Shown here: positions 13,450 through 21,664 of the stretch, piece by piece
Numbering within the stretch: position 1 is the first letter of the stretch
Layout of the letters: every line of letters starts with the position of its first letter
Assembly: GCF_901875305.1 (NCBI RefSeq)
Contig: NZ_CABFLY010000003.1
Span: 62,001 to 126,000, forward strand
Direction: 5' to 3'
DNA: 64,000 nucleotides
From: Rothia mucilaginosa
GTDB taxonomy: Bacteria; Actinomycetota; Actinomycetes; Actinomycetales; Micrococcaceae
The notes under the pieces: generated by a model
What the model saw: the letters and a program-made list of their open reading frames with translations, nothing else
Databases searched by the model: none
Told to the model about the DNA's origin: nothing
Made by a program: the position numbers and the translations under genes

Positions 13450-13500
13450 CGCGCTGTTCAACCTGCCCGGCTGAGATGCCGCATTACCTGCACGACTGAG

Positions 13501-14079
13501 ATGACAGCACAAGAGAACTCTTCGAGCCCCACGACGGCTCCTGTATCCCCGACCCTGAAGCCCGGTCACCGCTACCTGAGCGTTATTGCGCACGTGAGCG
13601 GTGAGAATGCTCAGCGCCTGGAGGAGTGGAAGCAGAAGACGACAGGGATTCCCGTCGCTTCGATGAGCACGCACGTGACCGTGTACGTGGCGGAACTGGA
13701 TGATTTCCTGCTGGATACCGTGTGTTCCCCACGGTTTTCTGAGGACTTGGGCGCGTCGCGTTTGGAGGCTCGCTGGGGGTCGGTGCAGTCCTTCCGACCT
13801 GTCACCGAGGTGGACTATCTAGACCTGGAAGCGGGCAAGGCCGAATTCGAATGGATTCACCGGAAGCTGGTTCAGATGCTCGGCACGGGTGCGGCACCCT
13901 TCCCCTATGTGCCGCATGTGACTCTGGGCTACGGTTTGAGTGAGGAGCAGGTGGCCGACGCCCGCGAGGTGTTTGATGCTCTGCCTGCTGAGCAGCGTAC
14001 CTTCAGCGTGGATTACCTACACTGTTACTCCTACGACGGGCAGAACTGGGAAGAAATCGGGGTTCTGCCGCTGAGCTAG
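13501..14079 (+). CDS. 2'-5' RNA ligase-like 2H phosphoesterase
   Basis: This 192-residue protein has two H-x-T motifs, THVTVYV near residue 58 and PHVTLGYG near residue 140, which together form the active site of the 2H phosphoesterase superfamily. Members include RNA 2'-5' ligase/cyclic phosphodiesterases that act on RNA ends. The N-terminal ~22 residues are Ser/Thr/Pro-rich and look disordered. It follows trpS closely, which suggests an RNA-related role, but the substrate cannot be told from sequence. Only GAG precedes the ATG as a ribosome site. Confidence 0.8.
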   Translation: MTAQENSSSPTTAPVSPTLKPGHRYLSVIAHVSGENAQRLEEWKQKTTGIPVASMSTHVTVYVAELDDFLLDTVCSPRFSEDLGASRLEARWGSVQSFRPVTEVDYLDLEAGKAEFEWIHRKLVQMLGTGAAPFPYVPHVTLGYGLSEEQVADAREVFDALPAEQRTFSVDYLHCYSYDGQNWEEIGVLPLS

Positions 14080-14100
14080 TAGCTGGCGTGAAATGTCAAG

Positions 14101-14136
14101 AGAGATGCGACCGATAGGTTATCGGTCGCATCTCTC
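14101..14136 (+). terminator. Strong terminator after the 2H phosphoesterase gene
   Basis: A perfect 16-bp stem (AGAGATGCGACCGATA and its complement) with a 4-base loop, followed by CTTTT. Confidence 0.95.
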
Positions 14137-14174
14137 TTTTGTGTGTCCGTTAGAGGCTCTTGGATTCAATGGGT

Positions 14175-14595
14175 CTAGTGGGAGTGGCCCTCGTGGGATT
14201 TGTGAGCGTCAGCAGAAGCTGAGGAAGACTCAGAACTGCGAGTTTCAGCACCGTGTGCCTCAGCCTCAACCGGTGCCGGCTTTGACGAAGAGACACCCGG
14301 GATTTCGTTGGGGGACCTTAGGCAGCTCCACGCGCATGAGCTCCTTGGGCGCCGCCGGGTTCGACAGGGACACCGCGATGAGCTTCTTGACGGCCGGGTT
14401 GGCCACGCGGCTGGCTGCACCCTTGCCTTCGGTGATGGGTGTGGGCGTTGCGCTCGCGGAAGTGGAGGTGCTGGGGCTGGTCTGTACGTTCTGGGTGGTT
14501 TGTGTGCTGGGGGAACCGCAGGCGGTCAGGGCAAGAGCAGCCATGGCGCCGAGTGCGCTGGCTCGAGAGATGAAATTCTTACGGGTCATGCGCAT
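14175..14595 (-). pseudogene. His-tailed lipoprotein gene split by a one-base frameshift
   Basis: The 5' part (14595 downward) encodes a clear lipoprotein signal: a basic start MRMTRKNF, a hydrophobic core, and the lipobox LTAC with Cys at residue 26. A Ser/Thr-rich linker and a short domain follow. At about residue 93 the frame turns to nonsense and stops at 14266. Dropping one base from the run of five G (plus strand 14310-14314) restores a sensible continuation, VPNEIPGVSSSKPAP, which runs to a stop at 14175 and ends in a histidine-rich tail (HKSHEGHSH). The joined protein would be about 139 residues. The His tail suggests metal binding at the cell surface. The shift could be a real mutation, phase variation at the C-run, or a sequencing error. 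An AT-rich palindrome lies 23 bp upstream of the start. Confidence 0.75.
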
Positions 14596-14617
14596 GACGG
14601 AATATTAATATGAGAAT

Positions 14618-14637
14618 AATTATCTATATAGATTATT
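14618..14637. promoter_or_regulatory. 20-bp AT-rich palindrome upstream of the lipoprotein gene
   Basis: AAT-N-ATCTATATAGAT-N-ATT is a perfect 18-of-20 palindrome in otherwise GC-rich DNA. A second 10-bp palindrome, ATATTAATAT, lies at 14602-14611, between it and the start codon. The position suits a repressor site. Confidence 0.5.
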
Positions 14638-14786
14638 TTCTGATGCGTGTCATGCTTTGGAAGGCCCCGTCTAGGGTTCTTATGTGTCCTTAACCTCGAC
14701 CCAGGCGCGCACCAGATGAAATACTCTGAATTCTGCCTCCGGAGGCGAACCTGGAGATTAAGGTGGACAGATACTGGCAGACGCAA

Positions 14787-14819
14787 AACCGACCCCCTTC
14801 GCAGTGAAGGGGGCCGGTT
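14787..14819 (-). terminator. Terminator of manC
   Basis: AACCG and CCCCCTTC arms pair with GAAGGGGG and CGGTT, downstream of manC on the minus strand. Minus-strand reading gives a T-rich exit. Confidence 0.75.
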
Positions 14820-14874
14820 ATCTAGCTGAGTGTTTTTAGGGGGGCAGGTTCATGATTCTGCCTGGACCAAAGAT

Positions 14875-15984
14875 TTAGAGGAGGTGGTTCAGGCCTCGCG
14901 CCTTAATTTCACCCACGGCGTCCTTGACGGCCTGGGCCTTGGAACGCGGTGCGACCAGCAGGGCGTCGGGGGTGTCCACCACAACGATATCGTCCAAGCC
15001 AATAATCGAAATCTTGCGATCGCTGTTGGCTACAACGATGCCGGAGCAACCGTGGTTGATGACATTGTCCTTATCGCCGAGAATGGTCAGCTCTTCGCCG
15101 CTCTTCTCGGAGTTGAGGCGTGCCACGGCGTCGAAGTCTCCCACGTCGTCCCAGCTGAAGGAGCCGGGGACCATGGCGACGTCACCTGCGGCCGCGGCGG
15201 GCTCTGCCACCGCGTAGTCAATAGCGGTCTTGGGGAGGGTTTCCCACACCCGCTCCATGACGGCTTCGCGTTCGGAGGTGTCCCAGGCGTTTGCAATTTC
15301 CATAACACCTGCGTACAGCTCAGGCTCATTGGCCTCGAGGTGCTTGAGCATCAGGGCAGCCGGTGCCACGAACATGCCTGCGTTCCAGGTGTATTCACCG
15401 GAGTCCAGGTACTTCTGAGCGGTGGCGGCGTCCGGCTTCTCCACGAAGGTGTCCACGGCGTGCGCGTTGGGTGCATCCTCGATGCCTAGAGGAGCGCCGG
15501 CGTGAATGTAGCCGAAAGCGCTGGAGGGCTCGGTGGGGGTAATGCCAATGGTGACAATCTTGCCGGTTGCCGCGGTGATGACAGCCTCGGTCACTACGCG
15601 ATGGAAATCATCCACGGGGCTGATAACGTGATCGGCTGCGAAGGAGCCAATGATGGCGTCCGGTTCGCGGCGGTGGATGATGGCGCAAGCCAGGCCGATA
15701 GCTGCAGCTGAGTCCTTGGGGGAGGGCTCCAGCACCAGGTCTGCGGCCCGCAGTTCGGGAATCTGCTGAGTGACCGCATTGGCGTGGGAAGTGCCGGTGA
15801 CAACCATGACGGAGCCGTTGCTGAGATCGATGAGACGGTCGTAGGTGTCACGCAACAAGGAATTGCCCGATGAGGTGAGGTCGAGCAGGAATTTCGGGGC
15901 GTGCGCGCGGGACAGAGGCCACAGACGCGAGCCAACACCACCGGCGGGAATCAGTGGGCGGAATCGAGTGAGTGTAGTATTCAT
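14875..15984 (-). CDS. manC: Mannose-1-phosphate guanylyltransferase
   Basis: The enzyme makes GDP-mannose from mannose-1-phosphate and GTP, supplying mannosylation of lipids, glycans and proteins; the O-mannosyltransferase later in this window is an indirect user. The 369-residue protein begins with the nucleotide-binding signature LIPAGGVGSRLWPLSR and keeps PKFLLDL, SFAADHVI and FVEKPD. The C-terminal isomerase half of bifunctional enzymes is absent. The ATG at 15984 is chosen over 16014 because TATTCT lies 7 bases upstream, indicating a leaderless mRNA, and because it gives the family's usual N-terminus. Confidence 0.92.
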   Translation of the reverse strand: MNTTLTRFRPLIPAGGVGSRLWPLSRAHAPKFLLDLTSSGNSLLRDTYDRLIDLSNGSVMVVTGTSHANAVTQQIPELRAADLVLEPSPKDSAAAIGLACAIIHRREPDAIIGSFAADHVISPVDDFHRVVTEAVITAATGKIVTIGITPTEPSSAFGYIHAGAPLGIEDAPNAHAVDTFVEKPDAATAQKYLDSGEYTWNAGMFVAPAALMLKHLEANEPELYAGVMEIANAWDTSEREAVMERVWETLPKTAIDYAVAEPAAAAGDVAMVPGSFSWDDVGDFDAVARLNSEKSGEELTILGDKDNVINHGCSGIVVANSDRKISIIGLDDIVVVDTPDALLVAPRSKAQAVKDAVGEIKARGLNHLL

Positions 15985-16014
15985 CGCTTCAAGAATAACG
16001 GGTGGATTTGTCAT

Positions 16015-16332
16015 ATATCGAATTCTTTTGGGATTTGGCAGAAAATGTCAGGCGGCTCTCATTGAGGGGCGGGTGCATTGTTAGGTTAAGATTACTTCCG
16101 CATCAGTACGGGGAAAATCATAATATTGCAAAAAAAATATAACCTAATTCACGTTTATAGGCTGGCGAAAATCTATAAACAGGGTGTCAATAAGCTGTGA
16201 ATTTACCTGATATCTTGGAAGTAACAGACGAACAAAGCAGTCGGCGAGTACATAGTCGTGACCGGCTTGCAGAGGGGTGTCCAGTGCCCTTTTTTGCGCC
16301 CCGAGCCCGCCGTCTCAGCAGGAGGTTATTCA
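16015..16332 (+). promoter_or_regulatory. AT-rich regulatory region upstream of sdhCDAB
   Basis: This gap holds several paired elements. TTAGGTTA at 16081-16088 and its exact inverse TAACCTAA at 16140-16147 match the two half-sites of the DtxR/IdeR iron-box consensus but lie 51 bp apart. GTTTATAG at 16153-16160 and CTATAAAC at 16173-16180 form a perfect inverted repeat with a 12-bp spacer. Control of sdh by iron or redox state is plausible. No protein is encoded here. Confidence 0.45.
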
Positions 16333-16791
16333 GTGTTGAATGGTTCTAAGGGAACCCTTTACCGCGGCCGTTGGGGCATGTGGTCCTGGGTTGCTCATCG
16401 CATTACCGGTATCGCGATTTTCTTCTTCCTTCTTGTCCATATCCTCGATACCGCCGTTGTGCGCATCTCACCGGAGGCTTATAACGGTGTGCTGAGCTTG
16501 TACAAGAACCCCATCATGGGCCTGGGTGAGACCGCCCTGGTCGCAGCCATCGTCTACCACGCCTTCAACGGTATCCGCATTATCCTCATCGACTTCTGGG
16601 GTAAGGCAACCAACGCACACGTGGAGCACATCCAGGCAAAGAACAAGGACGGCAACGTCGAAATTAGCCAGAAGGCAACCTACATGCACATCAAGATTCT
16701 GTGGGTTGTGCTGATTCTCTGGGCGCTTACCGTTGCCGGCTTTGCTGCCCGCCACCTGCCGATCGTTTTCTCGCACATTGGAGGTCACTAA
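16333..16791 (+). CDS. sdhC: Succinate dehydrogenase cytochrome b556 subunit
   Basis: SdhC is a membrane anchor of succinate dehydrogenase and helps bind heme b and menaquinone. The 152-residue protein has three hydrophobic helices (IAIFFFLLVHILDT, ETALVAAIVYHAFNGIR, ILWVVLILWALTVAG). Likely heme-ligand histidines are in LLVHILD and VYHAFNG. The GTG at 16333 is chosen because GGAGG at 16321-16325 lies 7 bases upstream; the longer frame from 16258 has no ribosome site. sdhD starts 3 bp after the stop, so the two are tightly coupled. Confidence 0.95.
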   Translation: MLNGSKGTLYRGRWGMWSWVAHRITGIAIFFFLLVHILDTAVVRISPEAYNGVLSLYKNPIMGLGETALVAAIVYHAFNGIRIILIDFWGKATNAHVEHIQAKNKDGNVEISQKATYMHIKILWVVLILWALTVAGFAARHLPIVFSHIGGH

Positions 16792-16794
16792 ACC

Positions 16795-17280
16795 ATGGCT
16801 ACTCCGCTTAAGCCCCGCACCTACGTACCCCGTCTGCGTGATAACCGCATTGATGGTGTGAAGTACAACCGCTCCTCCTCCAAGCGCAACAACTTCGAAA
16901 TGTTCGCCTGGTTGGGTATGCGCCTGTCTGGCGTCGTGCTCGTGGTTCTAATCTTTGGCCACCTCTTCTCGAACCTTATGGTTGGCGACGGTATCCACGC
17001 CATCGACTTCGGTTTCGTGGGCGGCAAGTGGGCCAACCCCTTCTGGCAGGTCTGGGACCTGTTGCTCCTGTGGCTGGCAATGCTGCACGGTGCTAACGGC
17101 ATCCGCGTCATCATTGACGACTACGCCGAGAAGGACCGCCTGCGCGTTTGGCTGAAGATTATCCTCTTCGCCGCCTCTGCCTTTGTCCTGCTGGTTGGTA
17201 CCCTCACCATCTTTGCGTTTGACCCCTGCCCCTCGGGCGCAGCGGCCAACCTGCTCCCCAGCTTCTGCGCGGCACGCTAA
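16795..17280 (+). CDS. sdhD: Succinate dehydrogenase hydrophobic membrane anchor subunit
   Basis: SdhD is the second membrane anchor of the complex. The 161-residue protein has a basic N-terminal ~40 residues on the cytoplasmic side and three hydrophobic helices (RLSGVVLVVLIFGHLFSNL, DLLLLWLAMLHGANGIRVI, IILFAASAFVLLVGTLTI). The conserved H-G-x-N-G-I-R motif (LHGANGIRVI) marks the heme/quinone region. It overlaps the sdhC ribosome context with GGAGG in the sdhC tail. sdhA follows after 53 bp in the same operon. Confidence 0.95.
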   Translation: MATPLKPRTYVPRLRDNRIDGVKYNRSSSKRNNFEMFAWLGMRLSGVVLVVLIFGHLFSNLMVGDGIHAIDFGFVGGKWANPFWQVWDLLLLWLAMLHGANGIRVIIDDYAEKDRLRVWLKIILFAASAFVLLVGTLTIFAFDPCPSGAAANLLPSFCAAR

Positions 17281-17333
17281 CGACGACGTACCCAGCAGAC
17301 AAATTCAAACATCGAAAACACAGAAAGAACATC

Positions 17334-19097
17334 ATGCAGGTACATAAGTACGATGTAGTGATCGTTGGCGCCGGTGGCGCCGGTATGCGTGCCGCCATTG
17401 AGGCAGGTCAGCGAGTTCGCACCGCGGTTTTGACTAAGCTTTATCCGACCCGCTCCCACACCGGAGCTGCACAGGGTGGTATGTGTGCAGCCTTGGCTAA
17501 CGTCGAAGAGGACAACTGGGAGTGGCACACCTTCGATACCGTCAAGGGTGGTGACTACCTGGTCGACCAGGATGCAGCAGAAATCATGGCTAAGGAAGCC
17601 ATCGACGCCGTGCTCGACCTGGAAAAGATGGGCCTTCCCTTCAACCGAACCCCCGAAGGCCGCATCGACCAGCGTCGCTTTGGTGGCCACACCCGCGACC
17701 ACGGTAAGGCAGCTGTGCGCCGCGCATGCTACGCAGCTGACCGTACCGGCCACATGATTCTGCAGACCCTATACCAGAACTGCGTGCGTCACAACGTTGA
17801 GTTCTACAACGAGTTCTACGTGCTTGACCTGATTCTGGTCAAGGACGAAGAAGGCAAGCCCCGCCCCGCCGGTGTCGTCTCCTACGACCTGGCAACCGGT
17901 GAGGTGCACGTCTTCCAGGCTAAGTCCGTGATTTTCGCATCCGGCGGCTGCGGCAAGATTTTCAAGACCACCTCCAATGCTCACACCCTCACCGGTGACG
18001 GCATGGCCATCGCACTGCGCGCGGGTCTGCCTCTGGAAGACATGGAGTTTGTCCAGTTCCACCCGACCGGCCTGGCAGGCCTGGGCATCCTCGTGACCGA
18101 GGGCGCCCGTGGTGAGGGCGGTATTCTCCGTAACGCTGACGGTGAGCGTTTCATGGAGCGTTACGCACCGACCATTAAGGACCTTGCACCCCGCGATATC
18201 GTGGCGCGTGCAATGGCAAACGAGGTGCGCGAGGGTCGCGGCTGTGGTCCCCACAAGGACTACGTGCTGCTGGATCTGACCCACCTGGAGCCCTCGCACA
18301 TCGACGAGAAACTGCCGGATATTACCGAGTTCGCTCGTACCTACCTGGCCGTGGAACCCCACCACCAGCCCATCCCGGTATTCCCCACCGCGCACTACGC
18401 AATGGGCGGTATCCCCACCAACAACGAGACCGAGGTGTACCGCAACAGCGAAGAGACCATCCCCGGCCTCTATGCAGCTGGTGAGGTTGCCTGCGTGTCC
18501 GTGCACGGTGCAAACCGCCTGGGTACCAACTCCCTGCTGGACATCAACGTGTTCGGTAAGCGTGCGGGCCGCAAGGCAGCTGAGCACGCAGCTTCCGCCG
18601 AATTCGTGCCGGTCCCGGACGATGCAGCGGATCGCGTGCTGAACATGCTCAACGGCATCCTTGAGAGCAAGGGCACCGAGAAGGTTGGCGCTATCCGTGC
18701 TGAACTGCAGAAGGCCATGGAGGCCGACATGCAGGTGTTCCGCACCGAGGAAACCATCCGCGCCGCACTGGCTACCATCGAGAAGCTTGAAGAGCGTTAC
18801 AAGAACATCTCGATTCAGGACAAGGGCAAGCGCTTCAACCTCGATTTGCTCGAGGCCGTCGAGCTGGGCTTCCTGCTCCAGCTGGCCAAGGTCATGTCTG
18901 TCGGTGCGCTACATCGTAAGGAATCCCGCGGTGGCCACTACCGCGAGGACTACCCCAAGCGCGATGACGTGAACTTCATGAAGCACTCTATGGTCTACCT
19001 CGACCCCGAATCCGAGTTTGAGGGTGTGAAGGGCCTGCGCTTCGGCACCAAGCCCGTCGTCTACACCCGTTACGAGCCGAAGGAGCGTAAGTACTAA
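17334..19097 (+). CDS. sdhA: Succinate dehydrogenase flavoprotein subunit
   Basis: SdhA oxidises succinate to fumarate using covalently bound FAD. The 587-residue protein opens with the FAD-binding VVIVGAGGAGMRAAIEA, followed by RSHTGAAQGGMCAAL, whose His is the expected covalent FAD ligand. Substrate and catalytic motifs follow: FHPTGL, TEGARGEGGILRN, RDIVARAM with the catalytic Arg, HYAMGGIPTN, and GANRLGTNSLLD. The ending KYE/RK-rich tail is normal. It lies 1 bp before sdhB. Electrons pass to SdhB and then to menaquinone. Confidence 0.98.
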   Translation: MQVHKYDVVIVGAGGAGMRAAIEAGQRVRTAVLTKLYPTRSHTGAAQGGMCAALANVEEDNWEWHTFDTVKGGDYLVDQDAAEIMAKEAIDAVLDLEKMGLPFNRTPEGRIDQRRFGGHTRDHGKAAVRRACYAADRTGHMILQTLYQNCVRHNVEFYNEFYVLDLILVKDEEGKPRPAGVVSYDLATGEVHVFQAKSVIFASGGCGKIFKTTSNAHTLTGDGMAIALRAGLPLEDMEFVQFHPTGLAGLGILVTEGARGEGGILRNADGERFMERYAPTIKDLAPRDIVARAMANEVREGRGCGPHKDYVLLDLTHLEPSHIDEKLPDITEFARTYLAVEPHHQPIPVFPTAHYAMGGIPTNNETEVYRNSEETIPGLYAAGEVACVSVHGANRLGTNSLLDINVFGKRAGRKAAEHAASAEFVPVPDDAADRVLNMLNGILESKGTEKVGAIRAELQKAMEADMQVFRTEETIRAALATIEKLEERYKNISIQDKGKRFNLDLLEAVELGFLLQLAKVMSVGALHRKESRGGHYREDYPKRDDVNFMKHSMVYLDPESEFEGVKGLRFGTKPVVYTRYEPKERKY

Positions 19098-19098
19098 A

Positions 19099-19887
19099 AT
19101 GGCTGAAAACGAACTTCCCGAACCGGAATCCGTCAAGCTATTTGAGGGCATGACCGGCGGCGATTCCGACTCCATCCCCACGTACGACGTGATTATCAAG
19201 GTGCGCCGCTACAACCCGGAGGTTTCCTCCGAGGCGTACTGGGACGAGTTCCCGCTGACCATGTACCGCACCGACCGAGTGCTCGACGCCCTGCACAAGA
19301 TTAAGTGGGAGCTGGACGGTTCCGTCTCCTTCCGTCGTTCCTGTGCACACGGTATCTGCGGCTCGGATGCAATGCGTATCAACGGTCGTAACCGTCTGGC
19401 CTGCAAGACCCTGCTGAAGGACCTTGACCTGTCCAAGCCCATTATCGTGGAGCCCCTGAAGGGTCTGCCCTGTGAGAAGGACCTCATTGTTGACATGGAG
19501 CCCTTCTTCCAGGCCTACCGCGAAATCATGCCGTTCTTCATCAACGACTCGAACGAGCCTGAGCGCGAGCGCCTGCAGACTATCGAGGACCGTGCACGTT
19601 TCGATGACACCACCAAGTGCATCCTGTGCGCAGCATGTACCTCGTCCTGCCCGGTCTTCTGGACCGACGGTCAGTACTTCGGCCCCTCGGCAATCGTGAA
19701 TGCTCACCGCTTCATCTTCGACTCTCGCGATGACGCCGGTGACCTTCGCCTGGAGATTCTGAACGACAAGGAAGGCGTGTGGCGTTGCCGCACCACCTTC
19801 AACTGCACCGAGGCATGCCCCCGTGGCATCCAGATTACCAAGGCTATTGCCGAGGTGAAGCAGGCTATCTTGAGCCGTTCGCTTTAG
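19099..19887 (+). CDS. sdhB: Succinate dehydrogenase iron-sulfur subunit
   Basis: SdhB carries electrons from SdhA to quinone through three iron-sulfur clusters. The 262-residue protein has the plant-ferredoxin type [2Fe-2S] motif SCAHGICGSDA with a further Cys in RLACKTLL. The C-terminal ferredoxin domain has CILCAACTSSCP and CTEACPRGI. The start overlaps the end of sdhA, with one base between the stop and the ATG. It ends the sdhCDAB operon, and a hairpin terminator follows at 19927. Confidence 0.98.
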   Translation: MAENELPEPESVKLFEGMTGGDSDSIPTYDVIIKVRRYNPEVSSEAYWDEFPLTMYRTDRVLDALHKIKWELDGSVSFRRSCAHGICGSDAMRINGRNRLACKTLLKDLDLSKPIIVEPLKGLPCEKDLIVDMEPFFQAYREIMPFFINDSNEPERERLQTIEDRARFDDTTKCILCAACTSSCPVFWTDGQYFGPSAIVNAHRFIFDSRDDAGDLRLEILNDKEGVWRCRTTFNCTEACPRGIQITKAIAEVKQAILSRSL

Positions 19888-19926
19888 AACGCTCCTTCTC
19901 GGATTCTCGAAGGCTAAGCGCCTTCT

Positions 19927-19966
19927 GCGACAAGCCGTCGCCCTTCACTGGGTGGCGGCTTGTCGC
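19927..19966 (+). terminator. Terminator of the sdh operon
   Basis: GCGACAAGCCG pairs with CGGCTTGTCGC, and the loop between is itself partly paired (GCCC/GGGT). Confidence 0.8.
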
Positions 19967-20172
19967 GTACCCGGGGCGTGTACCCGCGGAAAGAACAACG
20001 GATAGGGTAGGGGAGAGATGTGCACCAGAGTCCTGCTGTATACCCGTCGACAGCGCCCTGAGGTTCCTGAAGTTCCTTCAAAATCCGTCACAAAGTCACA
20101 GACATTCTTAAAGGGCCGGTAGCGGCCGGAGCGGATAGGTAAACCATTGCCGGGAGGGTTATTCTACTGTGT

Positions 20173-21423
20173 ATGGTTTTTGCTAATTCTCGCTACGATT
20201 TGTCCACCCCCGTTTTCGACGATTGGGTGGACCGTATGATGGGTACCCTCGTGCAGTTCCGCCGCGAAGTACACGCCAACCCTGAGCTTTCTTTCCGCGA
20301 GGTCGTCACGACTGAGCGCCTCATGAACCGACTGCGAGAAGCCGGCATGAACCCCATTGCTTGTGAAGGTACCGGATGCTACGTCGATATCGGAGATGGC
20401 CCCTTCGCCGCGGCTCTGCGCGCCGATATTGACGCGCTACCCATCGTTGAGCAGACTGAGCTACCTTACGCCTCCACCGTGCCCGGCGTGATGCACGCCT
20501 GCGGCCACGATATTCACCAGACCGTCATGCTGGGCGTGGCGCTGGCGCTACACGAGCTCAACGAGAAGACTCCGCTGGGCCGTAGCATCCGTATTCTTTT
20601 CCAGCCTGCCGAGGAGCAGTTGCCCGGCGGCGCCGTGCAGATGATTTCCCAGGGCCTGCTCAAGGACGTTCCGCGTGCTTTTGCTCTGCACTGCGACCCG
20701 AAGGTGGACCTCGGCCAGATTGGTACCCGTATCGGCGCGATTACTAGCGCATCGGATACCGTGAAGATTCACTTGAGCGGCCACGGCGGCCACACTTCCC
20801 GCCCCCACCTGACCGAGGACCTCATCTACGCGATGAGCCAGATTGCGGTGCAGGTCCCCGCCGTGCTGACCCGCCGCACCGACGTTCGTTCGGGCGTGCT
20901 GGTTGCCTGGGGCCAGGTCAGTGCCGGCGTCGCCCCGAACGCGATCCCTGCCGAGGGCTACCTGGCCGGCACCATGCGTTGTCTGGACGTTGAGGTGTGG
21001 CGCCAGGCCGGTAACCTGCTGGACGAAGTCATCGAGCAGGTCGCCGTTCCCTTCGGAGTGGATGCCCGAGTGGAGCACATCCGCGGCGTGCCCCCGGTCG
21101 TGAATACCGACTTGGAAACCACCATGCTCGAGAACGCCGCTCGTGCCGAGCTGGGGGAGGACTCCATCGTGCTCGTGGAGCAGTCCATGGGCGGCGAGGA
21201 CTTCGCGTGGATGCTGCAGGAGGTGCCCGGATCGATGTTCCGACTGGGTACCCGTGCCACCGGTGACCCCACCTACGACCTGCACCAGGGCGACTACGCC
21301 CCGAGTGAGCAGGCCATCGGCATTGGTGTGCGCGTCATGGCCGCAACCGCTCTGCGTGCCGTACGTTTCGAGCTGGCCAAGGCCGCGAAGGCCGCCAACC
21401 CCGTACGAGACGAGGCCCGTTAG
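20173..21423 (+). CDS. M20-family amidohydrolase
   Basis: This 416-residue zinc amidohydrolase of the M20D type (AmiA/hippurate-hydrolase like) probably removes acyl groups from amino acids or similar amides. Signatures include RREVHANPELSF, ALRADIDALPIVEQ, HACGHDIHQT with metal-binding residues, FQPAEEQLPGGA with the catalytic Glu, and GHGGHTSRPH in the lid domain. GGEDFAWM supplies a C-terminal metal contact. The ATG lies 7 bases after TATTCT with no ribosome site at the usual distance, so the mRNA is probably leaderless. Mycobacteria also keep amiA/amiB genes near sdh. The substrate cannot be told from sequence. Confidence 0.9.
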   Translation: MVFANSRYDLSTPVFDDWVDRMMGTLVQFRREVHANPELSFREVVTTERLMNRLREAGMNPIACEGTGCYVDIGDGPFAAALRADIDALPIVEQTELPYASTVPGVMHACGHDIHQTVMLGVALALHELNEKTPLGRSIRILFQPAEEQLPGGAVQMISQGLLKDVPRAFALHCDPKVDLGQIGTRIGAITSASDTVKIHLSGHGGHTSRPHLTEDLIYAMSQIAVQVPAVLTRRTDVRSGVLVAWGQVSAGVAPNAIPAEGYLAGTMRCLDVEVWRQAGNLLDEVIEQVAVPFGVDARVEHIRGVPPVVNTDLETTMLENAARAELGEDSIVLVEQSMGGEDFAWMLQEVPGSMFRLGTRATGDPTYDLHQGDYAPSEQAIGIGVRVMAATALRAVRFELAKAAKAANPVRDEAR

Positions 21424-21493
21424 GCCCGCGGGATGCGCTGATTTGCGCATCCAGCGTCCTGCAGGTGCGAGGGTCGCAGGTTGTGTCGTTTCA

Positions 21494-21538
21494 TAGAGTT
21501 TCGCCTCGCTACCGGTTGGATAGCGAGGCGAAACTCTA
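21494..21538 (+). terminator. Long perfect hairpin after the amidohydrolase gene
   Basis: TAGAGTTTCGCCTCGCTA pairs perfectly with its complement around a 9-base loop. It has no T-run on the plus strand but is very stable. Confidence 0.75.
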
Positions 21539-21664
21539 GGCACACGATAGAATTAAAAAGATTATGAGGACATCAGCGTTGTGCCCGTGAACCCGCGCGT
21601 GGTCGCGAGAGAGGTTCAACGGGCACCGCGCGTATTCACGGCGCACGCCGAAGGAGGACGCCCA

